Source: Symsagittifera roscoffensis
Lineage: Eukaryota > Xenacoelomorpha > Acoela > Convolutidae
Direction: 5' to 3'
DNA: 64,000 nt
Assembly: GCF_963678635.1 (NCBI RefSeq)
Contig: NC_087064.1
Coordinates: forward strand, 34,386,369-34,450,368
Part shown: positions 12,401 through 24,400 of the stretch, piece after piece
Layout: every line of letters starts with the position of its first letter
Numbering within the stretch: the first letter of the stretch is position 1
The notes under the pieces: generated by a model
The model's database searches: none
What the model was told of the DNA's origin: nothing
What the model saw: the letters and a program-made list of their open reading frames with translations, nothing else
Made by a program: the position numbers and the translations under genes

Positions 12401-15400
12401 TGCTATGCATGTTTAACAGGCATGCTTTTTTCATTTTTTAAACTTGAAGTGTTTCATATATAAGTTGAGTAAATGCAAAAAAAATCAGACTAGTGTAGAA
12501 AACATACTTTTTGACTTCTTGTTGATGAGGCAAAAACAGTCTGTGAATGTTCCGATTGTTTCTCAAATAAATCGTCATGTGTGAATACTTATGATTTGCA
12601 AAATTTGTTCAAGCATCTCGGAATTATTATCCTGGGTTAAGTTTTGTTTTCAGTGCTGACTTTTACCTAGTTGCAACCTCATTCAAGCACTTGAACATAT
12701 TTAGAAATGAAAACTATTTTGATTTTCTGCGATTGGCAATTGCGTATTGTATTGGAGCGTATTGTATTCAATTTGTGGTGTTGAAAGAACGAAAAGACTT
12801 GTCTCTGAGCAATAATATATTATTTATATAACTGAGGGCTTCACTATCTCGTCATGTTGAAGGTTTTTCAACTTACTGTTTTTGCATGTTTACCGAAAGA
12901 ATTTTTTCTCGTTTAAGCTATATCGTATATTGCAATGGTTATGGTTTTTTTTCGAGTTTCCACTTCGATTTCAGAGCTCATTTCAATGAGTTTAAAGTAA
13001 GCAGCTCAATAGTGGGATGATATCAGGGTTCCCCGGGCTTTGCGAAATTTGCCCAAATATTTTTAGTGTACGAGCTACGACAATTTTTGTGATTTTTTTT
13101 CGAAAATTTCTAGAAAAATCAATTTAAAAAATAATTCAAGTTTGAATATCCCAGCCCTGTAGGTGGGGCTGCCAGAGTACTCTCAGGAATTGCGAATCTT
13201 GCATGCAAATTTAATTGCTCAAATATTTGTATTTTTTGAGATATGATGTGTTTTATGAATTCTTTTAATTTTTCAGCAAACTTAGAGTTTAAGAATTTCA
13301 AAAGAATTGATATTCCCAACCTTGTTGTTAAGTTCTTTGAGGGTACTTTCAGGAGTTCCAACTTTCAAATTGTGCGCCCATGTGCAACTGTTCAAATGCT
13401 CCTAGTTACCGAAATGTGGCCTTTGTTGTCTTTTGTTTTATATGTTCATAGAACTTAGATATAAAAGTTGCACAAAATTTGAAGTTTCCATCTCAATACT
13501 TACGGTGTTTCTAGTTAATCCCAAGATTTGCTAATTTTGCCTCCTAATATGATTGCTAAAATGAAACTAGTTTTCGAGGTTTGACTTATTGTTTTAATGC
13601 TTTTTTCCATAGTTTTTTCAGAAAACTTATATTTAAAATTTTTGTTTCAAAGTTTGATTTTCCCAGCCCTGTAGTTGGAGGCTTTCAGAGTAATATCAAG
13701 AGTTGCGAATCTTGCCTCCAAACATGACTGCTCACATCTATGTAGTTATCCAGAATTGATGTTTTTTCGTGATTTTTCAAAAAAAGTTAAGAAAAATCAA
13801 GTTTAAAAACTTGAAATTGCTAACGCTGTAGTAAGGGGTTGTCAGAATACTCTGAAAGTTTGCATATCTTGCCTCAAAATTTGACTTTTCAAATTTTTTA
13901 AGTTTTTTGGAATTTTCTTGAAGTTCGAGAGTACAGTGAGAGTACTCTCAGGCGTTGCAAATCTTGCATCCAAATGCGACTGCTAAGTTATGTTTTACTT
14001 TCCGAGATTTGATATTTTTTGATATCATTTCAAATTCTTTCAAAGAACTTAGATTTTAAAAAACATCACACATTTCGATGGTTTTTCATAAATTGAATTA
14101 CAGAAAACTTGAAAAAAGAACTTTCATTGCGACATTTTAAATTGCCAACCCTGAAATTGTGTGCTTTCATAGTACACTCAAATGATGCAGATCTTTTTTC
14201 GAGTATATGCGTTGTTTCATGAGTTGCACCGGCGGTGCATTACACACTAGTTGCTCTGAAAACTAAGACTTTCTGCCCGCATAGATTTGTCCGAAGTTCC
14301 ATAAGGTTTGTGATGTCCCCCAAGTTCTTTGGCTTAACTGCTAAATCTTTTTCGCGTTGAAGTATCCCATATAAAATGTAGTGTGAATCTTTGTTTTCAT
14401 TTAAATACTGGAATGGTTTATTTGCGAGAACACGCATATGACCCTCAAAAATTTTGGTATTTTCATCAAAAATTGTGATGGAATGCGTTTTAAAATCTGA
14501 GTCGGTCAACTTGTTCAGTACAGTCCTTACTTTTTCAGTACCTGTTTTTTTTTCTATTCCGTCTTCTTTGTCTGCTGTTTATTCAGTTTGCTCAAACTAG
14601 GTCAATTTTTGTACAACATTTTCTGTAATTACACTTTTATAAAATTGTAGCAGCCTTTTTTTCTTCTTTTTCACTCTTGTGATAAGCACGGTCATTGCAA
14701 CAAAACATTTTCCCCCTTCAAATGTGTCGCGAAAATGTTTCGTGTTTCGGCCTGTTTATTATTGAATACAATTTAGAAACAGCTATGTCCGCCCTAGGTT
14801 TTTGGTTTGAAATTTTTTTGCTTCAATTTTTTGATCGACTAAAGTTATGTCTTAACTGCCTAAAAATGTTGTCCTTGATAGTCAAAAAATGGAAAAATTA
14901 TTCTTGTTTTTACACCGGAAGGATTTCAAACTTTGAGTTTCAAATTTATGTATAGCTCAATTTTTTTATATCCGGAAGGACTTCAAACTGAGTTTTAAAT
15001 TTATGTATAGTTCAATTTTTTTTAATATCCGAGTCTTGAGCTAAGACTTTCTGCCCGCATAGATTTGTCCGAAGTTCCATAAGGTTTGTGATGTCCTCCA
15101 AGTTCTTTGGCACAACTGCTAAATCTTTTTCGCGTTGAATCGCGAAAGCGACGTAAATTAAGGCATGTTTGCTGCGCACTCATCAGAACTGGCAATCATA
15201 ACGTTTTGATAGATAAAGCAGGTATGTTTTGCTTATTGTGCGCTTGCTTAGTTTTTCTTGCTTGACACGAATATGTTCTTGTAAAACTACCGTTTGCCCT
15301 CCACGGTATTGCATATTGCAAACGGTTAGAAGTCATTTTAAAATTTTTTGTCTAAATATGTTTTGCGTACAATACTTCTCACAATTTTTAGCAGCTATGC

Positions 15401-18400
15401 AGGTTAATCAGGTTTGCTGTTTCATCTTTTAAAATTGAATTATTTCGAATTCAGGTTGAAGAATTGCGGAAACGTTGAGACTAGTGTAGAAAACATACTT
15501 TTCGACTTCTCGTTGATGATTCAAAACTGAATGTAAATATTGCAATTGTTTTTCCATAAATAAATTTTCACGTGTTAATACCTGTGATTTGCACCATATT
15601 TTAGAATTTCATGTTTTAGAAATTTTTATGCGGGGTTAAGATTCTTTTTCAGTGCTGACGTTTTCCTAGTTGCAACCTTATTCAAGCAAGTTAACTTATA
15701 TAGAAAACAAAATATGATTTCGGTTTTGAGCGGTAGGCAATCAAGGGTTTGTAATCAATTTATGCTGTTTAACGAACGAAAAGACTCATATCTCCGCAAT
15801 AACTCCTGTGACAAAAGTATAAAACATGGCGTGAAACTGTTTTCTTTTACATACTGGACTTATTCATTTTGTGAGAACCCCCATATGGCCCTCAAATATT
15901 TAGTCTGCTTCTCAATAATTGTGATTGAGTGCTTTTTAAAACCTGATTCGTTTCAATTTGTTGAGTGAAAACTCACTCCCATATTTTTTCAGTACCCGTT
16001 TTTTTTATCTTCATTCATTTTTTTCCGTTTTCATGCTTATTATGAGCACGATAATTGCAAGCGGATCCTTTTCCCACTCAATTCTCTCGTGAGAATGTTT
16101 CGGTTTTCGGCCTGTTTATTGTTGAATACATTCTATGTTCAGCTATGTTGCAAATTTGGCCAGAAGGTAATCTTGGATTGTTTTTGCCTTAAGTTTGTAG
16201 TTTGTATCCCGGTTGGACAGTTCTCAATTTCTTTTTTCGCTTCGAATTCTTTGATTGACTTACTTTTTGTGGTCCTAGTTGCCGAAAAATTTTGTCCTTG
16301 ATGGTTCAAAAGGAAAATTATTCATGTTTGTACTTTGAGTTCTAAGTTTCTGTAAAAATCAAAACTTTCTATTTATCCCCGAGTCATGAGCCAAAATGTT
16401 TTACCCGCTTAGAGTTGTTCAAAATTCCACGGGAGTTGCGATGTCTCAGACGTTCTTCTGCACAGCTACTAAGTTTTTTTTCGCGTCGAATCATTCTCGT
16501 AAATTTAGGCATAATAGCTGCGCTCTCATCAGAACTGACAATCAATACGTTTTGACAGATAGATCGGCTAGCTCATTTATTTCTTGCCTCAGCAGATATT
16601 GCAAATGGTTAGAAGACGTTTTGAAACTTTATGCGCAAATATGTTTTGCGTACAATCCAATCCTCTCACGATTTTTGGCAGCTATTTAAGTTTAACTTGC
16701 TTGGCCTCTAAGTTTTAAGTTCGAAAGTTGACAATTTTGAAACGAAAAATAGTCTGGACGAAAAATAATTAAAATTTGACCCATCAAAACATTGAGTATG
16801 CTTTAATATTTTTGTACAATGCTTGTTAGAAAAAGTATTTTGTCCGATAGCACGGTTGTTTTCTGACACTTATCCTGTCAACCACTTGCTTATCCTTGGA
16901 ATACTGCGGGCTTGAAAAATGAAGAAAATTAAATTGAAACAAGGACAACTGGCTGCTGTGCAAGTAGCACAGAATATTCCGACTATACTCTTAAAAAATA
17001 CTTCTAAGTTTTTCGTTTTATTTTTTTTCAAACAAGTGTCAATTTTTTGTGCGTAGCGTAGTGTGATCAAATGATTTAGGGAATTTTTCATCTAATTTTT
17101 TCTTTGTTTTTTTTGTAGTTTTTTAAGTGTCGAACAATCTTCGCAAAGTTAATTTAACTGAGTTAAAGTTTAAGTTTAACGGCTTATCTTTCTACAATAA
17201 GCGTGCTCGCTTGCTTTATCCGCTCAAATTTGAACTGAAACTCAAAAAGTTTTAACCCGCTTTTTTTCTCGAACCTGGGACAATTTTTTGAAAATCCTGA
17301 TTTTGCATGGAAAACAATGAACGAAAAAACTAAAGCACACCCGTATGCAAAAATTTTCCTCATTTTTAAAGGTCGGAATTTTACAGAAAGAGGTTTCCGT
17401 GGAAGTAGCCCGCAAAATTTCCGTATGCTGTGATGTATAAAAAAAACTGAATTTTTTAGAAGTTTTTTAATGACGGGGGAGCAAGGGATGGGGCATATAC
17501 TGAGAATGGGCTATTAGCTAATATTAAATTTGAAATTTCAAATCTATTTCTCTCGACAAAGAAAACTATAGGAATTTGTCATGACTTAACCGGTGAAAAA
17601 CCAGAAATAAAATGGAAATACGGAGATACAGAAATACAGGAGGCTCACCAGAATATGTGGTCGGAACAAAAACTCCAGCTTATTATACTTGAGATATTCA
17701 GATATATATCTCGATTTGCGCTTGGAAACCTTGTAATAAAACCACCATTAATAAAGTACATTAAAATATTCAAAAAATGCGATAAAAATTATAAATTTTT
17801 TTCTTTTCTTGAAAATCGTTTTTAACGAAGATTTCAGTGGCCTGGACATGCAGTTATACTTGCACAGTGAATTACTTTTTTTTCTGAAGTTTCGCAATTA
17901 ATATTTTTTAGCTGAAGTCTGTGCGCTTGCTTTCATTTCCTTTTCCTCTCATGCGTTGTAAAGAAAAGCTTTAGTATAATGGATTTGATCTCACGAAGAT
18001 GTATGATTTTTTTTCTGTATGACCGTTTCAACTCGAAAACAATATAGCTGTCTTCTTTGTTACTGTGGTGGACCAAGTGAGCATTCTCCCCTTAAATAAA
18101 TTTAGGGGGAAGATTGTCCACTTAATTGAAAGTAATATTTTTCAGCCAATCAGATTTGAGCACAGTGCATGCAGGCTTTACGGCTTGAATTTGCCCTTTA
18201 ATTTTGGAGGGGAGATTGTTCACTTGGTCTATTAAATAAGAGATTTTTCAGACTGTGGGGTGGGGTGTTAGCATTTTCTAACTGTTTGGGTTCACTAAAT
18301 TGCATAACCAAGCGGTTTTTGAACATTCAATTACTTTTTATTTAAACAATAAATTTGGTCGGTACACTTCGAGAAAAATACATGCTTTTGTAGACTTTTT

Positions 18401-21400
18401 GTCTGCTGCAGTGCTATCTTAAAAGGGTCAGTTAAGTTAATTCAAAAGTTAGTTTAGTTTATTATAACTTTTTCGCTTATTTTTTCTTTTTTCTGGCGTC
18501 TTGATGGTTTGTGATTTAACCGGCGTCCAATTTAAACCACCTCAATTGATCAGCAAGCTCTCATATATTTAACTGCGCGATGCTTTGTAATCTGCCAATC
18601 TATTTAGTTGTAAAAGTATGTATGAAAACTTTCAAAGATTTTTAAAATTAAGTTTCATCTAATGCTGTAGGATTTTACGTGCAGGTGTGCAAATTTAGGG
18701 TCAAGTTTACTACCTCAATTTCACCAGAGTAAAATCATATTAGCCCGAGTTAAATTGTTGCGTTAAACCTAAGCATGTTTGAAAAACTTCCACGGTGCTC
18801 GGGGAAAAACAATTGTTCCTTTTTGTTACTACTCCAACCAGCGGTGTACATGACATCCCCGATCCGCCACGTTATCGCTGTTAGAGCGGCAGGTGTATCA
18901 TATTATAATAAATATCGTCGACTGGCATATATATTTTATATGTCACTCAAAAACCGGGCATGTAGGTTTTTGAAATTATTTTTTCCTCTTGATAATTTAT
19001 AAGGTGTTTCAACAGGACGATTTGTGGGTGATGTAGATGGGAATTTGGGCGGAAGTGGAGGCGGGGGGACAGAGGAAGGAGTGGTTTGGGTAAAGAAGAG
19101 GCCGGAACATGACTTAAACTTCAACATTGAGCAGAGCGAGGGCAATGAGTTTGTCATCACAGACTTGGACGCCAGTCCGGAACTAATGCAGCAAATCGAT
19201 CAAGGTCAGATGAAACTTATGGTCCGTTGGGTGGGTTGTTGGTGGGTGGGAAAAGAAATGATTCTGTGAGATGTCGTAACATAATAATGCCTTTAAAATA
19301 GCACTTTGTAACTCTTCCTCGGAAAAAGCATGACAAAGCTCACGAGATGTCGCTGAAATTAAAGTATAGAACTTAAACAGTATTTCTTTGTGCTCATAAG
19401 TCATAAACGGGATGCACTGCCGATATGCGATGATTTGGTTGACCTTCCTTAAAGCTGTTAAAGATGTGTATTTTGTGATATAGGAGATATTCTGAAGGGG
19501 TGCATGATTGACTTCCAAAACTGCACTTTGTCAAACTCCATCGAGGTCCTCCAGGTAGTGTCTCCATTCGTGGCCCAGTTGCAGGTGGAAAAGAAGAACC
19601 GAGCGGGTGGTGTTTCTGGCTCGACTGGCGCTGGGTTGGATATCAATCCCCACGTGGCCATAGACATGCAATCTCCTACTGGTGAGTGTTGACGTGTCAG
19701 CTAATCGAAACTTATTTTGAAGGCCCAGAATGGTTCCACAAGAACAGCTTACTTAAATAAAGTTATTCTAAAAAGTTGTGGTTTCCAGTTACCAACAAAA
19801 TCAACCTCAAAGTCAACATCAAAGCACCACAAAAAACATCAGATGAGTTCTAGTGATACATAATTTGAAAACTTTTTTGCTCGTGATTCGAGCTGGAATA
19901 AAACATCTAGTGTTAAAATCTGCAGCGTCGACAAAAAGTAGTGTGTAGTTTTTGCATTTTAGACTAATCTAAGCGGAAGAGTTAGTCACAAGTCTATTTC
20001 ATCCGACTCAAATATAATGATACTATACTTAAATATTTTAAACATTGAGGGTAACTAATTTGCATTCTTAACCCCTCCTATAAAAACAAACCATTTTGCA
20101 CAAAAAATCCTGCCTTATAATTAAGTTCAAGAACCGACTCTGCTAATTTGATATAGAAGTAACGTCAGTGCATCAGACGCTAGAGACCTGAGGCATGAGT
20201 CCAGTCAGGGTCTGTTCTTTTTGCAAACTGGAAAATTTCAGCTGGTTTGTCTTATTGTTCCGACCATTGAAAATGGAGAGGAACATTGTATTGGGGTATT
20301 TTAATTTTTGTTTTTGTTTTCCACGCAAAATCAGGTGCCACAAATATTAATGGGACTGGGTTGAGTGATACATTATATTAAAGCCCTTGCAGTCGCGATT
20401 CGAACGATTTTCAAAAGTTTTGAAAACGTTTTCCCAGTGTCGAGAAAAACCTGTTTGAAATTTTTTATTTTTCGTCTTAATTCGAGCGAATAAATAAGCT
20501 TGCAATAGCTTATTTTAATGGATTAAAAGCTTACAATAACATAATTTAAGACGTAAAAGTTTAGTTTTACTCGACGAAAGTGAGTTTTTTTTAGTATTTT
20601 AGCGCTTTTTTGGAATGAAGAATTTCAAAAACTGTAAAAAAAAAATGGAAAAAAATGGTTTTTCTTGTCATTTTGAACATAAATTGTTTTCCAATTTTGT
20701 ATTTTACTAAAATTGTCGAAAATGCCTAAGCTCTTTTTTTTTGTCAAAATGTTTTTATCACACCGCTCCGAAAAAACTGAGACGATGGTCGGACATTTCT
20801 GTGCACCGTAAGCGGCTGTCCTTGTTTTTGTCGGTTTTGTTTTCACAGCAAATCTTTTTGAAGGTTCAGCTATTTATTATTTCAGAATGGCATTTACATT
20901 ATTCTGTATGATGCATAGAATTGAGTTTTAAGTATTTTTGTGGTCATTTTTATTATATTTGATAAATGATTATCATAAATAAATCCAAGTCGAGATTTGT
21001 GTTTCAAGTGATTGGAATTTTTTTAGATTTTGATTACAACGTTCTGAAAAATTTAACTTTTTCCCATTTTTCGAGATTCACTTCTTTTGGAAATGAGTAT
21101 TTTTAAGCTATAAGTATGTAAGCGAATGGGTCTTGTTTGCACTAGAATTTTCAAAATATTTGGAAATATCGAGTTTTTTTTCTTTTTTTCTCATAACTAT
21201 TTGTATACAGACATTTAAATATACCTGTCATATATAATTGTAGCTTTTATTGTATTGCAAGTGGTGCGAAGTCTGTTTTGACTATCTACAATAAAACTGC
21301 CTTAACTGTCTTGAGTTTAGATATTTGATCAGTGTTTTGCTTATAGAAATCCTAATGAAGCTGACATTTTAGCTGATTTGAGAACTGGCCAAGAACTAGA

Positions 21401-24400
21401 CGTTCATCAGCAGCAACCTGAAAACAGAAAAGCAGGAGGGTCTCTGGTGTTCGACTCAGAAGCGAACATTGATGAAACTGATATCCCTGATGGGCAAACC
21501 CAAAACAACTTTGATCTCCATGACGCTCCTCCGATCTCCCCTTTCAGTGGCGAAATCAATGGGGTTGCATCAAATGATGTGAATATAGACGTTCCTAATC
21601 GATCTTTCCAGTCCTCCCGAAAACCTTCAGCGAGCGAGATATCTTTTGACGCCATATTGAACGCGTCTAACTCTCGGAAAACCTCCATGTTTGCATCAGG
21701 GCCAGACTCCAAAGAAGTCCATATAGACATTGACTTAGGAGTTGATAAAAATAGAAATCTCAACTCAGAAAACCCTCGAATGGCTCTGGAAACCCCGTCT
21801 GCCAGAACAGAAACCAAAACTACGCGCAATGAAATGGAAATGGATACACCAGAAATGAAAAAGAAAGGACTTTTTGCATGTTGTGGTCCTAGTCAGAAGT
21901 CTAAGAAGTCCCCGAAAAATCCTCACCCCTCACATAACACTCCAACTTTCAATGCTGAAACCAACATAGACACTGATGTTGAAGTTGGATTACCACAAGC
22001 AGAATTAATTAGTGATGATGTCATAAGATCTGACACGACACGCACCGCTGATCTTTTTGCAGTCGCAGTAGACAGTAGTCTAGCGGAAACCCCAGAAGTA
22101 GACCACGAAATGAAATTTGCGGTACCTGAACCTAGTATTCCTGCAGAAGTCCCTCGGGCTGGCATAAATCTAGAAAGTAGTCCAAATCTAAACATCTCAA
22201 ATGACAAAGACTTCGAATTCAACCCTCAAATTGACGTAGATAAACCTGAAATGCAAAAGGATAAAAAGTTTGGCGTTGGTGGCAACATCGAAAAGGATGC
22301 GAACATTGAAATTCAAGGAATTAAACTGAACAAAGGGTTTGGATTCGGCGATTTCGATGTTGGTGACGATACAAATAATGAAACTGAGCAACCGAAACTA
22401 AAGAAGGGTATTATTTTTGGGCTTGAAGGTGACAGTGATGCGGATGCTGACGTTGGAGCGAATCTTGAGTTTAATACTCCCAAAATAAATGGATTCGGTT
22501 TTAAGACTGAAGCTGACGGGGATCTGCCGTTTAGTAAGAGTAAAAAACCAGAGGTGGATTTCGCTGAAAATTATGATAAATTTGCAGTCGAAACAGCCAC
22601 AGGCGAGGATGCCAAAATCGGCTTCGAAGGTTATGAAGGTCCATCGCTTAATAAGAACTTGAGTGCAAACCTGAATATGAGCAATGGTGGATTCAATTTG
22701 GACGGCATCGATGCTCATAACGAAGGATTCGATTTCGGCATCTCTGCAAATGCCGATGGCGATGAAGCCAGAAAAACTCAGTCGGACCTGGACGCCCGAC
22801 TTGAGAAAAAAGTTCTTCCCAGTTTCGAAAGAGACGATAATCATTCAAAAGATGGGCTTAAAGTGGAAACGCATGCTTTCGACATGGATGTTAAAACCGA
22901 TTTCGATAAACCAAGAGTAAAAACTAACTTTGGCGCAAAGTTCAATGATGACGAAAGCGACCTCCAAAAAGATGACAAGAAAAACTTCGGTTTTGGCACA
23001 AGTCCAAATGCTCAAGATGAAAAAGATGGTTTCAATTTTGGAATTGACCTTGACGATCCCAGTGCAGAAATAGAGAAAGAAGCCCGTCTGGAGAGCAAAA
23101 AGGTTCCAGTTGACTTCAAAGCCAGTGCGAATGTCTCCGCACCCGAATTTCTCGGAGAAGGTGATAAAGAGGGAGAAGGCTTGATGGGAAAATTGAAAAA
23201 AGGGTTCGGGTCCATGTTTGGAGGAGACAGTGACGAAGAGCAAGAAGCTAAAGTGAAACAAGATGTGAACAAGAGTCTTGATCGGCCTGTATTGAATGTA
23301 GAAGCCACTGCAGGTGTATCGAATGAAATTGCAATTGACAATGACGTTAAAATGACATCGAAAGGTAAGATTAGCAAGCGTTATCAAATCGGAATATACA
23401 CTTTTTTCGGGCTAACAATTTATTTAATAGAATCACTTAGTATCTTTATTCATAAAGAATTCATATTTCTTAGCATCTCCGGCAAACTAGTCATGGGACA
23501 GAAAAGGACCTGAGTTCGAATCTGACAAAGACCTGTTTTTTTTTTCAAACGAAAAATTCCGTTTCTAAAAACATGTCAACCTATTATTTTTCTGCTTATG
23601 ATTTATCGGCTTAGTTGCCACATTTTCGTTTTTGATTTAATCCTTTTTTTTCGTTTTATTTTCGCTTAAAACTTGTTCGCCCAAATGATTTCGGCTTGTA
23701 TTTAATCGGCTCAACAACCTAGTTTTTGGTCTTTTCAATTCAAGGGAAACATAATTTTTATGCTACCCTCCGGATCGAACAAAATGCTAAAAAAATCTTA
23801 AATCTTAGAATAAAATTCTAAATTGTTCATGACGACAAATGTGTTTTGCGGTTCTACGGGAATTTTCCCACATTTTTGGCACAGTTGCCGCTCGATAAAT
23901 TCTTTTGAATTTTCATTAAATGCCGTCGATTCTATTCTGGACGCAAATAGAACTTTCCAGACAACATTTTAACACTTGCGAAACCTTTACCTAAATCGCA
24001 AATTTTAGTGCTTTTTTGGGGCACCCTTACAGCTTTTTCATAGCATATGATTTGTCATTCGAATAGTAAGAAGTTAACTCAGTTGATGCATTTTTAAATC
24101 ATCAAATGAACCTAAAAAAGCTATTTGGTACAAACAATATAACTATAATTAAAACTCAATTTCAGCAATTTTCAAGCACAATGTATCGCAATTGTTCGGA
24201 ATGCACAATTTATACATCAATATGGTTTTATACTTTCCGGTTTACTTTCCGATTTACGCAAAGTTAGCGTCGATGCCTTCAATTTGTTATATTTCATTTT
24301 ATTACTTGCAAAACTGTGTTTTTTTATTTGGTGCAACTTTTGCTGCATCGAACTCGCAATTTATTAGCATATGTAGCTGCGTTATTGGTGGCTAGTTTTT

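Noticed and set aside
21407-23387. Several minus-strand ORFs (up to 180 codons) opposite exon 5.
   Set aside because: Shadows of a long GC-richer coding exon; hydrophobic S/F-rich translations with no motif.
23365-23513. Read-through of exon 5 into a hydrophobic tail (about 49 codons, IGIYTFFGLTIYLIESLSIF).
   Set aside because: It follows an excellent donor (AAAG|GTAAGA), runs into a SINE-A tRNA-like segment, and has no poly(A) signal; it is intronic.
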